Shown here: positions 37,864 to 48,618 of the stretch, piece after piece | Layout of the letters: each line of letters opens with the position of its first letter | Numbering within the stretch: position 1 is the first letter of the stretch | Assembly: GCF_019375555.1 (NCBI RefSeq) | Contig: NZ_JAHXDN010000002.1 | Location: forward strand, 620,001 to 684,000 | Direction: 5' to 3' | Origin: Roseobacter insulae | Lineage (GTDB): Bacteria; Pseudomonadota; Alphaproteobacteria; Rhodobacterales; Rhodobacteraceae | DNA: 64,000 bases | The notes under the pieces: generated by a model | Seen by the model: only the letters and a program-made list of their open reading frames with translations | Told to the model about the DNA's origin: nothing | Database searches by the model: none | Made by a program: the position numbers and the translations under genes

Positions 37864-38565
37864 TCAGTAAGTCCGGATCAGCCCGACCAGCTTGCCCTGG
37901 ACCTTGACCTTATCCTCAGTGAAGATGCGGGTTTCATACGCCGGGTTCGCCGCTTCAAGCGCGATGGCATTGCCTTTGCGCATGTAGCGTTTCAGGGTCG
38001 CTTCATGGTCCTCGACCAGCGCCACGACAATATCTCCGTTGTCGGCCACGCTGGTTTCCTTGATCACCACGACGTCGCCATCGTTGATCCCGGCTTCGAT
38101 CATCGAGTCGCCCTTGACTTCCAGCGCATAGTGCTCGCCCGAACCGGACAACATCTGGCCGGGGACAGCAACGGAGTGCGATGGTTGATTGATCGCTTCA
38201 ATCGGGACGCCTGCCGCGATGCGGCCCATCAGGGGTACCTCGCTCGCGAAGGCGGCACTGACGGCCTGTGCGTTCGCGGGGATGGGGGCGTCCGGCTTGT
38301 CGCCCTCGATGACCCGTGGCGAGAACCCCGACGTGGGGGCGCCGCCCAGGCTTTCAGGCAGCTTCACAATTTCGATCGCGCGGGCGCGATGTGCCAGCCT
38401 GCGGATAAAGCCACGCTCTTCCAGCGCGGTTATCAACCTGTGAATACCGGATTTCGAGCGCAGGTCGAGCGCTTCTTTCATTTCGTCAAAACTGGGGGGA
38501 ACGCCGTCGCGTCCGACGCGTTTGTGAATGAACTCCAGCAAATCCAACTGCTTCTTGGTGAGCAT
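37864..38565 (-). CDS. lexA: SOS-response repressor LexA
   Basis: The 233-residue protein has a winged-helix DNA-binding domain (about 1-65, [22 protein letters not shown]) and an S24 peptidase domain. Ser154 in KGDSMIEAG and Lys192 in EATLKRYM are the catalytic dyad; the self-cleavage site is Ala118-Gly119 in GRIAAGVP. It represses DNA-damage genes until RecA triggers cleavage. A perfect GTTC-N7-GTTC box lies 33 bp upstream of the ATG, so it should repress itself. It converges with comEC with only 8 bp between stops. Confidence 0.97.
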   Translation of the reverse strand: MLTKKQLDLLEFIHKRVGRDGVPPSFDEMKEALDLRSKSGIHRLITALEERGFIRRLAHRARAIEIVKLPESLGGAPTSGFSPRVIEGDKPDAPIPANAQAVSAAFASEVPLMGRIAAGVPIEAINQPSHSVAVPGQMLSGSGEHYALEVKGDSMIEAGINDGDVVVIKETSVADNGDIVVALVEDHEATLKRYMRKGNAIALEAANPAYETRIFTEDKVKVQGKLVGLIRTY

Positions 38566-38597
38566 CTCTTGGTCCTCCGACGCCTGTTTTCACGTTT

Positions 38598-38612
38598 GTT
38601 CTAGTGATGTTC
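38598..38612 (+). promoter_or_regulatory. LexA-binding SOS box (GTTC-N7-GTTC)
   Basis: GTTC at 38598-38601 and GTTC at 38609-38612 with exactly seven bases between, the established alphaproteobacterial SOS box, in the lexA upstream region. It also lies just past the moeA stop, on the moeA side of the lexA promoter. Confidence 0.9.
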
Positions 38613-38644
38613 CCGTTTTGTGTCAACGGTTTCCGGGCAGGCGG

Positions 38645-39817
38645 TCACAGCGGCAGGTACGAGACCGTCTCGCCAATGCCGCGCGCCGGATCATGCGGCG
38701 GGCGCACCAGGAGGGCGTCGGCCTGCGCCAGTATGCCCAGCAAAGAACTGTCCTGCTGACCGAAGGCGACCAGCCCCGCTGCGGTCAGACGTGCCCGCAT
38801 ATAGTGTTCGCGCGGTCCGTTTCGGGTGAGCGGCGCCGCCAGCGGTGCGGTGCTTTGCGGGGCAGGGTCGGTGCCAAGGCCCAGCATTGCACGGATGACC
38901 GGGACTACAAATACCATCCCGCAGACCAGTGCGGACACCGGGTTGCCCGGCAGACCGATCATCGGCACACCTGCAAGCCGTCCCGCCATCAGCGGCTTAC
39001 CGGGGCGCATCGCGACCTTGTAGAACGACTGCTCCATCCCCAGATCCGCGGCCGCCGATGCGACCAGATCATGATCGCCGACAGAGGCGCCGCCAATGGT
39101 GACGATCAAATCGGCGGAGGATGCGAGGCCAAAAACGGTCTTGAGAGAGGCGGTCGTGTCCCGCGCGATGGGCATCATCTGCGTTTCTGCGCCAGCCGCT
39201 TCCAATTGCGCCGCAAGGCCAAACGCGTTGGAGGCAATGATCTGATCTGCCGACGGGGTTTCGCCCGGCATGACCAGTTCGTCGCCGGTGGCGATGATGG
39301 CCACGCGGGGGCGTCTGGCGACGGGCAGTTCGGGGTGATTCATCGCGGCCAGAAGCGCAACATCGGCAGCACCAAGAAGCCGTGGGGCGGCGACGACATC
39401 GCCGGCACTGAAATCACCACCCGCGGGCCGCACGTTGTCCTTGCCGTCCATATCGAGATGCAGCGTGATCAGATCGCCGCGCCGCGTCACATCTTCCTGA
39501 ATGACCACGAAATCCGTATCCGGCGGGATTGGCGCACCGGTAAAGATCCGCACGCATTGGCCCGGGCCGACGGGCCCACCGTAGCTGTGCCCCGCCGCCG
39601 CTTCACCCACCACCTTGAACATGGCGTCCGGCTCCACTTCGGCGCGGCGCAGCGCGTATCCATCCATCGAAGAGGCATCAAAGGGCGGTTGCGTCCTCGT
39701 GGCGGCGACATCCCGGGCCAGCACACGGCCGGCCGCGCGGCGGAGCGGGACGGTCTCGACACCAAGCGGATCGGCCAATGCAAACAGATGCACCAGCGCT
39801 TCGTGGACAGAGATCAT
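38645..39817 (-). CDS. moeA: Molybdopterin molybdenumtransferase
   Basis: A 390-residue MoeA: N-terminal [23 protein letters not shown] block, central [16 protein letters not shown] (the MoCF-type molybdopterin-binding domain with [10 protein letters not shown]), and a C-terminal beta domain. It inserts molybdate into molybdopterin. It overlaps moaC by four bases (ATGA), showing translational coupling. Confidence 0.95.
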   Translation of the reverse strand: MISVHEALVHLFALADPLGVETVPLRRAAGRVLARDVAATRTQPPFDASSMDGYALRRAEVEPDAMFKVVGEAAAGHSYGGPVGPGQCVRIFTGAPIPPDTDFVVIQEDVTRRGDLITLHLDMDGKDNVRPAGGDFSAGDVVAAPRLLGAADVALLAAMNHPELPVARRPRVAIIATGDELVMPGETPSADQIIASNAFGLAAQLEAAGAETQMMPIARDTTASLKTVFGLASSADLIVTIGGASVGDHDLVASAAADLGMEQSFYKVAMRPGKPLMAGRLAGVPMIGLPGNPVSALVCGMVFVVPVIRAMLGLGTDPAPQSTAPLAAPLTRNGPREHYMRARLTAAGLVAFGQQDSSLLGILAQADALLVRPPHDPARGIGETVSYLPL

Positions 39818-40293
39818 GTCGCCTCGAAGCGACCGGACTTGCCGCCGTCTTTCAACACCACGCGCAAGTCATTGACCTGCATGCCTTTATCGACAGCTTT
39901 GCACATATCGTAGACGGTCAGCGCTGCGACGGAGGCAGCTGTCAGCGCCTCCATTTCAACGCCGGTCTGTCCTGTGGTCTTGACCGTTGCTGCCACGTGG
40001 TACCCGGGCAGGCTTTCATCCGCTTCGAAGTCAACCGAAACCTTGGTGATCGGCAAGGGATGACACAGTGGGATCAGGTCGGAGGTGCGCTTGGCGGCCA
40101 TGATGCCCGCAAGCCTCGCAACACCCAGAACGTCCCCTTTTTTGGCCTGTCCTTTCGAAATGATATCAAAGGTTTCTGCAAGCATCTTAATGTTGCATCG
40201 CGCCACGGCAACACGATCCGTGACGGGTTTGTCCCCCACGTCCACCATATGTGCATCGCCCTTGGCATCGAAATGGCTCAGCTTTCCCGTCAC
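39814..40293 (-). CDS. moaC: Cyclic pyranopterin monophosphate synthase
   Basis: The 159-residue product starts at a GTG (40293) one base after the trpC stop. [18 protein letters not shown] holds the metal/substrate histidine, and the [21 protein letters not shown] stretch is the family signature. With MoaA it makes the first pterin of molybdenum cofactor. moaA is not in the window. Confidence 0.95.
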   Translation of the reverse strand: MTGKLSHFDAKGDAHMVDVGDKPVTDRVAVARCNIKMLAETFDIISKGQAKKGDVLGVARLAGIMAAKRTSDLIPLCHPLPITKVSVDFEADESLPGYHVAATVKTTGQTGVEMEALTAASVAALTVYDMCKAVDKGMQVNDLRVVLKDGGKSGRFEAT

Positions 40294-40294
40294 G

Positions 40295-41107
40295 TCACAT
40301 AACTCCGCCAGTCATCGGATTTGCCAGCAACTGCCGCGTAGCAGTTTCGACGTCCTGCTGACGCATCAGGCTTTCCCCGATCAGGAAGATGCGGGCGCCG
40401 TAACGGGCCATATCCGCGAGGTCTTCCGGCGTGCTGAGACCGGATTCCGAAACGATCAGCTTGTCCTCGGGCACGTCGCGCGACAACTCCCGCGTGGTGT
40501 CCAGCGTGGTTTCAAATGTCTTCAGGTTGCGATTATTGATGCCCATAAGCCGGCTTTTGAGGCGGCTGGCGCGGTCCAGTTCCGCCTTGTCATGCACTTC
40601 CAGCAACGCGTCCATGCCCCATTCCGTCGCGGTGTCTTCAAGCTCCTGCGCCTGGGCATCGCTGACAGACGCCATGATGATCAGAATGCAATCCGCCCCC
40701 AGCGCGCGGGCTTCGGCCACCTGATAGGGATCATACATGAAATCCTTGCGCAGCACCGGCAGGTCGCAGGCGGCGCGCGCCTGAACAAGGTAGTCCTTTG
40801 CCCCCTGGAAGCTTGGCGTGTCGGTCAGGACCGAAAGACAGGCCGCCCCACCCGCCGTGTAAGCTCTGGCCAGCGCCGCAGGATCGAAATCTTCCCGGAT
40901 CAGGCCTTTGGACGGGCTGGCCTTCTTGATCTCTGCAATCAGCCCGTACCCGTCCAGCGTGGCGTGATGCAGCGCATCGGCAAAGGGACGGACAGGAGGC
41001 GCATCCCGCGCGTCGGCTTCGATGTCAGCCATCGGCCTTGCCGCCTTGTCAGCGGCAACTTCTTCCAGCTTATAGGCTTTGATCTTGTCCAGAATGGTGT
41101 CGGTCAT
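40295..41107 (-). CDS. trpC: Indole-3-glycerol phosphate synthase
   Basis: Start ATG 41107 ([17 protein letters not shown]) gives 270 residues; the longer upstream frame is the overlapping ung gene. [16 protein letters not shown] is the TIM-barrel strand with the catalytic Lys, and [14 protein letters not shown] and LIVSESG match the phosphate-binding end. It makes indole-glycerol phosphate for tryptophan. It overlaps ung by four bases (ATGA). Confidence 0.96.
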   Translation of the reverse strand: MTDTILDKIKAYKLEEVAADKAARPMADIEADARDAPPVRPFADALHHATLDGYGLIAEIKKASPSKGLIREDFDPAALARAYTAGGAACLSVLTDTPSFQGAKDYLVQARAACDLPVLRKDFMYDPYQVAEARALGADCILIIMASVSDAQAQELEDTATEWGMDALLEVHDKAELDRASRLKSRLMGINNRNLKTFETTLDTTRELSRDVPEDKLIVSESGLSTPEDLADMARYGARIFLIGESLMRQQDVETATRQLLANPMTGGVM

Positions 41108-41775
41108 GGGGCCTCCGGCGGGTTGGCCCAGTTTATGGCGTGCTCGCCGCGGGCCTGCAACCACGCATTGACCCGACTGAACGGACGAGAGCCGAAAAAC
41201 CCGCGCCGCGCCGACAGCGGCGAGGGATGCGCGGTTTCGATCTTGAGATTTACGTTTGGATCGATCCGGTCTGCGGCCTCTTGCGCCTGCGCGCCCCAGA
41301 GCAGATAGGCGCGCGGCGTTGCTGCAAGATGCGTCAACACCTGTTGCGTCAAGTCTTGCCACCCGATCCTGTCGTGTCCTTTTGCCTCACCTGCCGGGAC
41401 CGTCAGCACGGTGTTGAGCAACAAGACACCCTGATCCGCCCAGAACCCCAGATCGGCATTCGCCGGGCATGATCCGATATCATCCGCCATCTCCTTGAAG
41501 ATATTCGACAAAGAGCGCGGCAGGGGCGTGACATGCGCGTCGGCTGAAAAGGCCAGACCATGGGCATGCCCCGGCGTCGGATAGGGATCCTGACCAAGGA
41601 TCACCACGCGGGCCTGTTCAGGTTGAACGCATTCCAGCGCCCTGAACACCAAGAACGACGGGGGCAGTATCTCGCGTGTGTCGGCCTCCAGTTTCCGCTC
41701 GGTTTCTGCCCAGCTGCTGCCGAAAAAGGGCAGGCGGCGCCATGCGCCCAACCGGGTCAGATCGTAGGTGCTCAC
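41104..41775 (-). CDS. ung: Uracil-DNA glycosylase (family 1)
   Basis: The 223-residue product has the catalytic GQDPY loop (Asp63) and the [17 protein letters not shown] minor-groove intercalation loop. The classical GQDPYH reads GQDPYP here (His to Pro), though the rest of the motif (GHAHGLAFS) is intact, so activity is expected. It removes uracil from DNA. It is overlapped at both ends by trp genes (trpD stop and trpC start), making it a fully embedded member of the trp operon. Confidence 0.94.
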   Translation of the reverse strand: MSTYDLTRLGAWRRLPFFGSSWAETERKLEADTREILPPSFLVFRALECVQPEQARVVILGQDPYPTPGHAHGLAFSADAHVTPLPRSLSNIFKEMADDIGSCPANADLGFWADQGVLLLNTVLTVPAGEAKGHDRIGWQDLTQQVLTHLAATPRAYLLWGAQAQEAADRIDPNVNLKIETAHPSPLSARRGFFGSRPFSRVNAWLQARGEHAINWANPPEAP

Positions 41776-42791
41776 GCCTGTTGGGTGATGCGGGCGACGG
41801 CGGTGATCTTGTCGCGTGCCGCGCCGCTGTCAATGGAGGCAGCTGCCTTGGCGACGCCCTCCTTCAGGTCTGCGGCCGCATCCGCAACGACAAGGGCCGC
41901 CGCCGCATTCAGGAGGACGGCGTCGCGGTAGGCAGAGGCCTGACCATCCAGCAAGGCGTTGAAATCCCGCGCGTTGTCTTCCGGCGTGCCGCCGATGATA
42001 TCCTCGAAAGGATGCACCGGCAGGCCCGCATCCTCGGGATGAACTTCCTGTTCGCTGATGGTCCCGTCGGTGCTCAGGGCGCTGACCCAGGAGACGCCGG
42101 TGATGGTAAGCTCATCCGTGCCGTCGGAGCCGTGGACAAGCCAGGCTTTCTCGGAACCGAGTGTTTTGAGTGTTTCCGCCATGGGGCGGATCAGGTCGCG
42201 CGAAAAAGCACCGGTCAGCTGGCGTTTGACAGCTGCGGGGTTCGTCAGCGGACCCAGAATATTGAAAATGGTGCGCGTACCCAGTTCCGCACGGGTTGGC
42301 ATCACGTGAGCGATCGCGGGGTGATGCATTGGCGCCATCATGAACCCGATGCCCGCCTCTCTGAGCGCTTTTTCAACGACTTCAGCGCCGACCATGACAT
42401 TGAGGCCCATTTGCGTCAGCGCATCCGCAGCCCCTGACTTGGAACTCAGATTGCGGTTGCCATGCTTGGCCACGACAACGCCCGCACCCGCAACGACAAA
42501 TGCCGTCGCGGTGGAGATGTTCAATGTCCCCTTGCCGTCGCCACCTGTCCCGACGATATCCATCGCCCCCTCGGGCGCCCGCACGGCGTTGCATTTGTCG
42601 CGCATCACCGCGGCGGCTGCGGCGTATTCATCCACCGTCTCGCCGCGGGTGCGCAGGGCCATCAGGAAGCCGCCGATCTGGCTGGGGGTGGCTTCTCCGT
42701 CGAACAGGATGCCGAACGCGGCCTCCGCCTGCTCCTTGGTTAGCGGACCGGTCGCCGCCGCCCCGATCAGGGGTTTCAGCGCCTCGCTCAT
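41772..42791 (-). CDS. trpD: Anthranilate phosphoribosyltransferase
   Basis: A 339-residue TrpD with the glycine-rich PRPP loop [14 protein letters not shown] and the [17 protein letters not shown] block. It transfers phosphoribose to anthranilate. It overlaps trpG by four bases upstream and ung by four downstream. Confidence 0.96.
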   Translation of the reverse strand: MSEALKPLIGAAATGPLTKEQAEAAFGILFDGEATPSQIGGFLMALRTRGETVDEYAAAAAVMRDKCNAVRAPEGAMDIVGTGGDGKGTLNISTATAFVVAGAGVVVAKHGNRNLSSKSGAADALTQMGLNVMVGAEVVEKALREAGIGFMMAPMHHPAIAHVMPTRAELGTRTIFNILGPLTNPAAVKRQLTGAFSRDLIRPMAETLKTLGSEKAWLVHGSDGTDELTITGVSWVSALSTDGTISEQEVHPEDAGLPVHPFEDIIGGTPEDNARDFNALLDGQASAYRDAVLLNAAAALVVADAAADLKEGVAKAAASIDSGAARDKITAVARITQQA

Positions 42792-43369
42792 GCCGCGACC
42801 TTCATCTCTTTCAGAAAGTTCTGCAGCAACGCATGACCGTGCTCGGACCGGATCGATTCCGGGTGAAACTGCACGCCGTGGATGGGCAGTTCACGGTGTT
42901 GCAGGCCCATGATCGTGCCGTCCTCCAATGCTGCCGTGACCTCAAGACTGTCGGGCAGGCTCTCGCGATCGACGATCAGCGAGTGATACCGCGTGGCGGC
43001 AAAGGGTGTTGGCAAACCGGCAAAGAGCCCCGTGCCGCCGTGGCTGATCTGGCCGAGTTTGCCGTGCACGATGTCGCTGGCCTGAACAACTTTGCCGCCA
43101 AAAGCCTGGCCAATAGTCTGATGCCCAAGGCAGACCCCCATCAAGGGTGTGCGGGTTTCCGCCGCCGCCTGCGTGAGGGCAAGGCAAATTCCCGCCTGAT
43201 CGGGATCACAGGGACCGGGCGACAGCAAAATACCAGCGGGATTCAGCGCCATGGCCTGCTGCACGTCCAGCGCATCGTTGCGGTGCACCACCACATCCGC
43301 CCCGAGGCTGCCCAGATAGTGCAAAAGGTTGTAGGTGAAACTGTCGTAATTGTCGATCAGCAGCAACAT
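42788..43369 (-). CDS. trpG: Anthranilate synthase glutamine amidotransferase component
   Basis: From ATG 43369 ([15 protein letters not shown]) the product is 193 residues. Cys80 in [12 protein letters not shown] is the amidotransferase nucleophile and [11 protein letters not shown] supplies His and Glu. It hands ammonia to TrpE, whose gene is 5 kb away at 48619-50130. The longer frame to 43564 runs into the divergent gene region and is rejected. Confidence 0.96.
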   Translation of the reverse strand: MLLLIDNYDSFTYNLLHYLGSLGADVVVHRNDALDVQQAMALNPAGILLSPGPCDPDQAGICLALTQAAAETRTPLMGVCLGHQTIGQAFGGKVVQASDIVHGKLGQISHGGTGLFAGLPTPFAATRYHSLIVDRESLPDSLEVTAALEDGTIMGLQHRELPIHGVQFHPESIRSEHGHALLQNFLKEMKVAA

Positions 43370-43557
43370 GTCCAAAACTTTGATTTCAGGGCTGGAGACC
43401 GATGGCTCTAGCGCGGTATAGTTCGTGCATACATGTTCAGGCTTGCAAGGCTGCGTCAAGGGGCGCAGAGTCACGCAGCAGGCTTGGGTGGGCAGGCGAA
43501 AACGGGTTCTTTGCATCGCGCCGAGAGCCGGTGAAGACGAAAAGAGGTGGGCTGAGC

Positions 43558-45288
43558 GTGGCACGTGGTTTTCTGAGGGGGGCTCTTTGGGGCAGCGCTG
43601 CGAGTTTGTGCGTGGCGGGCATTGTATCGGTCATGGCGGATGGCCCCGTTGCGCCGGTGGTCACCGCCGCGGCACCTGCCAAGGATGCGGCCCCACGACC
43701 CGCGGTGACCAACGCCCAACAGTCGCAGGGAGATCGTGCGCCGGTGACCGGGCAGCAGGCGCCGAAAGCACCGGCACCGCAGCCCGATACGCTGCTGGCT
43801 GTGCGCGACAGCGATACCGCCCCCGCCGCTTTACCCGAGACGGGGGGCGCTTCTGCCCTGTCCGGACCGTCCGCCGAGGATGCGCAGGGTGGCATCGACA
43901 CCTCGAAGGTGGGAACGCCGGTTGTGTCCAACCCGCAGACACCGGGGCTGGCGGCCCCGGTCACGGAGCCGTCGCTGTCAGTTTCGACGGACCCGGCGCA
44001 GCCACCGGCGCCGCAGGTTTCCGACGACATCGCCCTGTCCGAAGACCCCGAACAGCCGGGACAGCCGTCCGTTGAGGCGGACACAGTGGCACTGGCATCG
44101 CCGTCAACGGATCAGGCCCCGCCACCTGTGGATGTGGAGACGTCGATCTCCGTCGAACCGGATCAGCCGCCGCTGCCCGAGGTTCCGGCAGAAGCGCAGG
44201 CATTCGATACGTCCGAACCGTCGCAGGTGACCGATGATGCGCCTCAGGAAACCGGCACGCCGTCCGCGTCGCCGGATGCCACGGCTGACACAGTCTCGCC
44301 GGAGGTGGAGATTGTACAGGATGGGGGCGTGATCTCCGATGCCCCCTTGGAAGCAGGGCAGGACGAAGAGATCGTCACCGAGACGGCCCCGGATCCCGCG
44401 CCGCAGGTTATTGCCTCGGATGACGGTGCCGGACCTGAAGGCGAGGTGCTGGAAAGCATCGGAACGCCGGTGGGTACATTCGGCAATCTTGCGCCGGAGG
44501 TGAAAACCAATCGTCTGCCAACCCTTGGGGAGGAACCCGAGGCAGCCCCCGAACCGTTGCCCCTTGAGGACATCGAAGAGGTGGCCCCGGATCCGGGCGC
44601 AGAGAACCGGCCGGTTGTCCGCTTTGCCGCACCACACGAAAATCCGGACGGCAAGCCGGTGATGGCGATTGTCCTGATGGATGACGGTGTGGATCTTTCC
44701 GCCGATACAATCGGGCTGCCGGCGTTGCGCAGCTTTCCCTACCCGGTGAGCTTTGCGGTGGACACCAGCCTGCCCGACGCGAAGGACCGTATGGCGGCCT
44801 ACCGCGCGGAAGGCTTCGAGGTGCTGGCCATGGTGGATCTGCCTCAGGGCGCGCGGGCGCGGGACGCCGAAATCTCGATGTCGGTTGCCTTGGAAGCGAT
44901 TCCCGAAGCGGTCGGGGTGCTGGAAGGTGTCGGCGAGGGGGTTCAGGGAACACGTGACGCCGCGCGGCAGGTGACAGAGATCCTGGCCGCGTCCGGTCAC
45001 GGGTTTGTCACTCAGAACAAGGGGTTGAACACGGTGCAGAAACTGGCGGCAAAGGCGGGCGTGCCCTCGGCTGTCGTGTTTCGCGATTTTGACAGCAGTC
45101 AGCAAACGCCAACCGTGATCCGCCGGTTTCTGGATCAGGCGGCGTTTCGCGCCGACAACGAGGGCGGTGTGATCATGTTGGGCCGTTTGCGGGAAGACAC
45201 GATTTCGGCGCTCTTGTTATGGGCGCTGCAGGACCGCGCGAAACGTGTCGCTCTGGTGCCTGTTTCAGCCGCGCTGACGACCCAGTAG
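43558..45288 (+). CDS. Divergent polysaccharide deacetylase family protein
   Basis: The GTG at 43558 ([12 protein letters not shown]) is preferred over earlier in-frame starts because it opens a signal-anchor helix (about 8-27). The product is 576 residues: a long, Pro/Ala/Asp/Glu-rich low-complexity linker (about 30-350), then a compact C-terminal domain from about 355 ([16 protein letters not shown]) matching the divergent polysaccharide deacetylase fold. It should be anchored in the inner membrane with the domain in the periplasm. It is divergent from trpG and converges on the GGDEF/EAL gene. Confidence 0.85.
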   Translation: MARGFLRGALWGSAASLCVAGIVSVMADGPVAPVVTAAAPAKDAAPRPAVTNAQQSQGDRAPVTGQQAPKAPAPQPDTLLAVRDSDTAPAALPETGGASALSGPSAEDAQGGIDTSKVGTPVVSNPQTPGLAAPVTEPSLSVSTDPAQPPAPQVSDDIALSEDPEQPGQPSVEADTVALASPSTDQAPPPVDVETSISVEPDQPPLPEVPAEAQAFDTSEPSQVTDDAPQETGTPSASPDATADTVSPEVEIVQDGGVISDAPLEAGQDEEIVTETAPDPAPQVIASDDGAGPEGEVLESIGTPVGTFGNLAPEVKTNRLPTLGEEPEAAPEPLPLEDIEEVAPDPGAENRPVVRFAAPHENPDGKPVMAIVLMDDGVDLSADTIGLPALRSFPYPVSFAVDTSLPDAKDRMAAYRAEGFEVLAMVDLPQGARARDAEISMSVALEAIPEAVGVLEGVGEGVQGTRDAARQVTEILAASGHGFVTQNKGLNTVQKLAAKAGVPSAVVFRDFDSSQQTPTVIRRFLDQAAFRADNEGGVIMLGRLREDTISALLLWALQDRAKRVALVPVSAALTTQ

Positions 45289-45301
45289 GGCGCCCCGGCG
45301 C

Positions 45302-47371
45302 CTACGCCTGACGCTTCTGGGTGGATTTCATGAAGGTGTCATACCAGTCGGCAAACGCCTCCGCTGGCATCGGGTAGCCCAGCCGGTATCCTTGCACAAC
45401 GTCGCATCCCAGCGCTTTGACACGCTCGTAATGCGCGTCATTCTCCACGCCTTCCGCCACCACCCGCATCCCGAGATTGCGCGACAGTGCGACCACGGCG
45501 CCGATGATGCTCTCGGCCCGGGCATTGGGAACCGGCTCCACCAGGGAGCGGTCCAGCTTGAGTCCGTCAAACCGCAGGCGCGACAGGTTGGACATGGATG
45601 CATAGCCGGTGCCGAAATCATCGAGCACGACCGCAAATCCGCTGCCGGTCAGGTTTTCAATGGTCTGGATGGCCTCGTCGTCCTCGCTTTCGATCAATGT
45701 GCTTTCCAGAACTTCGACCGTCAGATCCTGCGGCGAGAGGCCGCGGGCGAGGACCTCCTGAAGCAACCGGTCCGGCAGGTTGGGATCCCGCAGCGTGTCG
45801 GGGGAGGCGTTGATCGAGATCGAGGGCACCTCCATGCCCCTCGCGCGGAACTGCTCCAGCAAATCAAGACCCTTTTCCACCATGATCAGGTCGATCTGGC
45901 GGATCATGCCCGCCTCTTCCGCCGCCGCAAGGAAGGTTCCCGGGGCGATGATGCCACGGGTGGGATGGTTCCACCTTGCGAGTATCTCGCAGCCGTAGAT
46001 TTTACCTGATCCGGTGAAAATCTGAGGTTGCAGATGCGGCACGAACTGGTCTTCCGCCAGCGCATGCGTGATTTCGGCAAACAGCGCCTCTCGTGTGTCG
46101 ATCTCCGTCCGCAAATCCCCCGAATAAGAAAAAACCTGCCCCCGTCCTGCCCGTTTGGCCTCGTAGAGCGCCAGGTCAGCCTCGATCAACAACTGGTCCG
46201 GGGTTGCCACGGAAGAGGTGGCCATGGTGAACCCGACGCTGGCCCCGATCCTGCATGTCGCCCCGTCGATTTTCATTGGTTTGCTGATTGCATCGACAAT
46301 ACGCGTGCCGAGCGATTCCAACGCGTCCATCGACCGCGGTGCCTTGACGACAATGACAAATTCATCGCCCCCGATCCGCGACACCAGATCGTCTGACCGC
46401 GCCTGAGACAGAAGGATATTGGCGACCGCAATCAGCACGTCGTCGCCAACCTTGTGCCCGAGCGTGTCATTGACCGACTTGAAGCGGTCGAGGTCGATTT
46501 TCAAAACGCTCAGCGCGACATCGCCGCTTTCGGGCGTGGGCTTCTGATTGGTAAGAAAGTCATAGAGCGCGCGCCGGTTCAGCAGCCCGGTCAATGCGTC
46601 GTGGTTTGCCGCATGGGTCAGGTTCTTGCGCGCCGCGACAAGCTCTTCATTGCGGTTTTTCAGGGTCTCGTAGGATGCGGTCAGCTGGTTGCTCCGCCGT
46701 TTCAGCCGTCGGATGGCCCGCGACACCGATATCTGCGCCGGAATGAATATGACGGCCGCCTCCAAAAACAGCACGATCAATGCGGCCCCAAGCGCAATCG
46801 CTTCAAGACGCTGCAGCCATCTTGTCTGCGCGCGCGAGCGTTGTTCATGCAGGCGCGATGCCGTGTTCAGTGCAGACAGCAGGTTTTGTTGTCCAAGTGC
46901 GACAAGCTGGTTTTCCATGTTGGCACGCACCTGACCCTGGGCTTCCATTGCGAAACGCGCCGTTTTGACAAACCGGCGGGAGAAATAGTCCAGGGGGAAT
47001 TCATCGTTTTCGAAATACAGCTGATTGAGGGCCGGTGACAGCTGCTGCCGTGTCGTCAGCCATTCATGAGAGGATTCGAAGAGCCGAATGGCCGACGCCA
47101 GGCGCGCTTCTGTTTCCAGCGACGGGTTCCTGTCGCTTTCCCGCATGAGAAACAGGATACGTTGGCTCAGCATGATTTGCTGGGTGCTGATATGGCTGGC
47201 CTTTGCATCCATCTCGGATGCGGAAATCGCCCGGATCGAGGCATAATGCGCGGCACCAATCGTCACCACGACAAGGGCGAATCCGACCGCATACCGCTTC
47301 CACAGGGATTGTGGATCGGTAATACAAACGTGGCGCTGGAACTTTCGAATAATCTTCGAAAACACACCCAT
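45302..47371 (-). CDS. Bifunctional GGDEF/EAL cyclic-di-GMP protein with PilJ-like sensor
   Basis: The 689-residue protein has two membrane spans (about 28-46 and 191-214) flanking a helical, PilJ-like periplasmic sensor (ISTQQIMLSQRILFL). GGDEF is intact (RIGGDEFVIVV, about 332-340), so cyclase activity is plausible. The EAL motif reads EIL (CEILARW, near 460); the catalytic Glu is kept, and LDDFGTGYAS, AEGVEN and QGYRLG are intact, so phosphodiesterase activity is also plausible. It likely links a cell-surface signal to c-di-GMP level. Confidence 0.9.
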   Translation of the reverse strand: MGVFSKIIRKFQRHVCITDPQSLWKRYAVGFALVVVTIGAAHYASIRAISASEMDAKASHISTQQIMLSQRILFLMRESDRNPSLETEARLASAIRLFESSHEWLTTRQQLSPALNQLYFENDEFPLDYFSRRFVKTARFAMEAQGQVRANMENQLVALGQQNLLSALNTASRLHEQRSRAQTRWLQRLEAIALGAALIVLFLEAAVIFIPAQISVSRAIRRLKRRSNQLTASYETLKNRNEELVAARKNLTHAANHDALTGLLNRRALYDFLTNQKPTPESGDVALSVLKIDLDRFKSVNDTLGHKVGDDVLIAVANILLSQARSDDLVSRIGGDEFVIVVKAPRSMDALESLGTRIVDAISKPMKIDGATCRIGASVGFTMATSSVATPDQLLIEADLALYEAKRAGRGQVFSYSGDLRTEIDTREALFAEITHALAEDQFVPHLQPQIFTGSGKIYGCEILARWNHPTRGIIAPGTFLAAAEEAGMIRQIDLIMVEKGLDLLEQFRARGMEVPSISINASPDTLRDPNLPDRLLQEVLARGLSPQDLTVEVLESTLIESEDDEAIQTIENLTGSGFAVVLDDFGTGYASMSNLSRLRFDGLKLDRSLVEPVPNARAESIIGAVVALSRNLGMRVVAEGVENDAHYERVKALGCDVVQGYRLGYPMPAEAFADWYDTFMKSTQKRQA

Positions 47372-47578
47372 GAAACGGGTCCCCCGACAGTCGAGCCTTC
47401 ATGCAGGGTCTTCGCGCGCTCGCTCCACCAAGCGAAAGCACACCCTGCTCAATAGGTTCCACTGTGCGGGAACGGTCTTTCAAATGTCTCAACACCGAGC
47501 AGATGCAGCGAGAAAACGGTTCTGTTTATGCGGGGAAATTTAATGAAATTACGACAAAACTGTCCTGATCCGAGGCGG

Positions 47579-48616
47579 TCAGATTATCTCGTCTTCATCA
47601 AAAAGCGGGTCGGTTTCCAGCTGCGTGGCTAGGTCCTCGACCGTTGCCTCGGCCACTTTCGGGCTGAGTGCTGCGAGGTGAAAAACGGCGTCCCCCTCGT
47701 TCACGACGGGCAGTATCGCGCGGCCGATCAGGATACCGGGCGAGGGGGCTGTCAAATCCGTTTCAAGCCCGCCGAAAGGGTCTGATATGGTCGCCAGTAT
47801 GTCGCCGGGTTCCACTGTTTCGCCTTCTGCGCGGAAAGTGCGCAGCAGTCCGCCGACAGGGGCCCTCAGCCAGGTCGAGCGTTCGCATACGTACGGTTCC
47901 GCCTTGGCTTTCGCGATGCCCTTTGCAGGCAGCATATCGAGGCTGCGCATGACGCGCAGAATGCCTGCGACCCCGGCGCGCACCGCCATCTCATCGAACC
48001 GCAGCCCTTCTCCCGCCTCGTAAAGCAGCACGGGGGTGCCGCGTTCGGCGGCTTCACCACGCAGGGATCCGTCGCGCAGGGGCGAGGTCAATATGACGGG
48101 CGCACCGAAGGCCAGCGCCATCTTCCGGGTGATATCGTCGCGCGGTGACACCCGGATCTGCGGCAGGTTAGTGCGGTGAATCGCGGCTGAGTGCAGATCA
48201 ATGCCGACATCGCAGCGCATGACCACTTCGTTCAGGAAGATATGCGCAAGTCGCGAGCCCAGAGACCCGGAGGGATGACCGGGAAAGCAGCGGTTCAGAT
48301 CGCGCCGGTCAGGCAGGTATCGCGACCGGTTGAGAAAGCCGAAAGCATTGACAACCGGCACAACCAGCAGGGTGCCGCGCAATGCTTTCAGTTGCGGTGC
48401 CCGCAGCAGGCGCCGCACTATTTCAACGCCGATCACCTCGTCGCCGTGCACGGCCGCGGAGACAAAGAGCGTCGGTCCCTCGCGTTTGCCATGATGAACC
48501 TGCACCGACAGATTGACCGGTGTGTGATCCGGCAGGGTGGAAACCGGCAGATGCGCTGTTGCCACGTCGCCCGGTGCTATGTGACGCCCCGCAATTTCGA
48601 ACGGTCGGCGCGGCAT
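47579..48616 (-). CDS. Succinylglutamate desuccinylase/aspartoacylase-type zinc amidohydrolase
   Basis: A 345-residue M14-like protein: SAAVHGDEVIGVEI gives zinc His and Glu, IDLHSAAIH the third ligand, and LLYEAGEGL the region expected to hold a catalytic Glu. The C-terminus (about 245-315) has a beta-rich biotinyl-like fold (PVGGLLRTFRAEGETVEPGDILATI). It removes an acyl group from an N-acyl amino acid; the exact substrate is open. It starts two bases after the trpE stop on the same strand. Confidence 0.85.
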   Translation of the reverse strand: MPRRPFEIAGRHIAPGDVATAHLPVSTLPDHTPVNLSVQVHHGKREGPTLFVSAAVHGDEVIGVEIVRRLLRAPQLKALRGTLLVVPVVNAFGFLNRSRYLPDRRDLNRCFPGHPSGSLGSRLAHIFLNEVVMRCDVGIDLHSAAIHRTNLPQIRVSPRDDITRKMALAFGAPVILTSPLRDGSLRGEAAERGTPVLLYEAGEGLRFDEMAVRAGVAGILRVMRSLDMLPAKGIAKAKAEPYVCERSTWLRAPVGGLLRTFRAEGETVEPGDILATISDPFGGLETDLTAPSPGILIGRAILPVVNEGDAVFHLAALSPKVAEATVEDLATQLETDPLFDEDEII

Positions 48617-48618
48617 CT

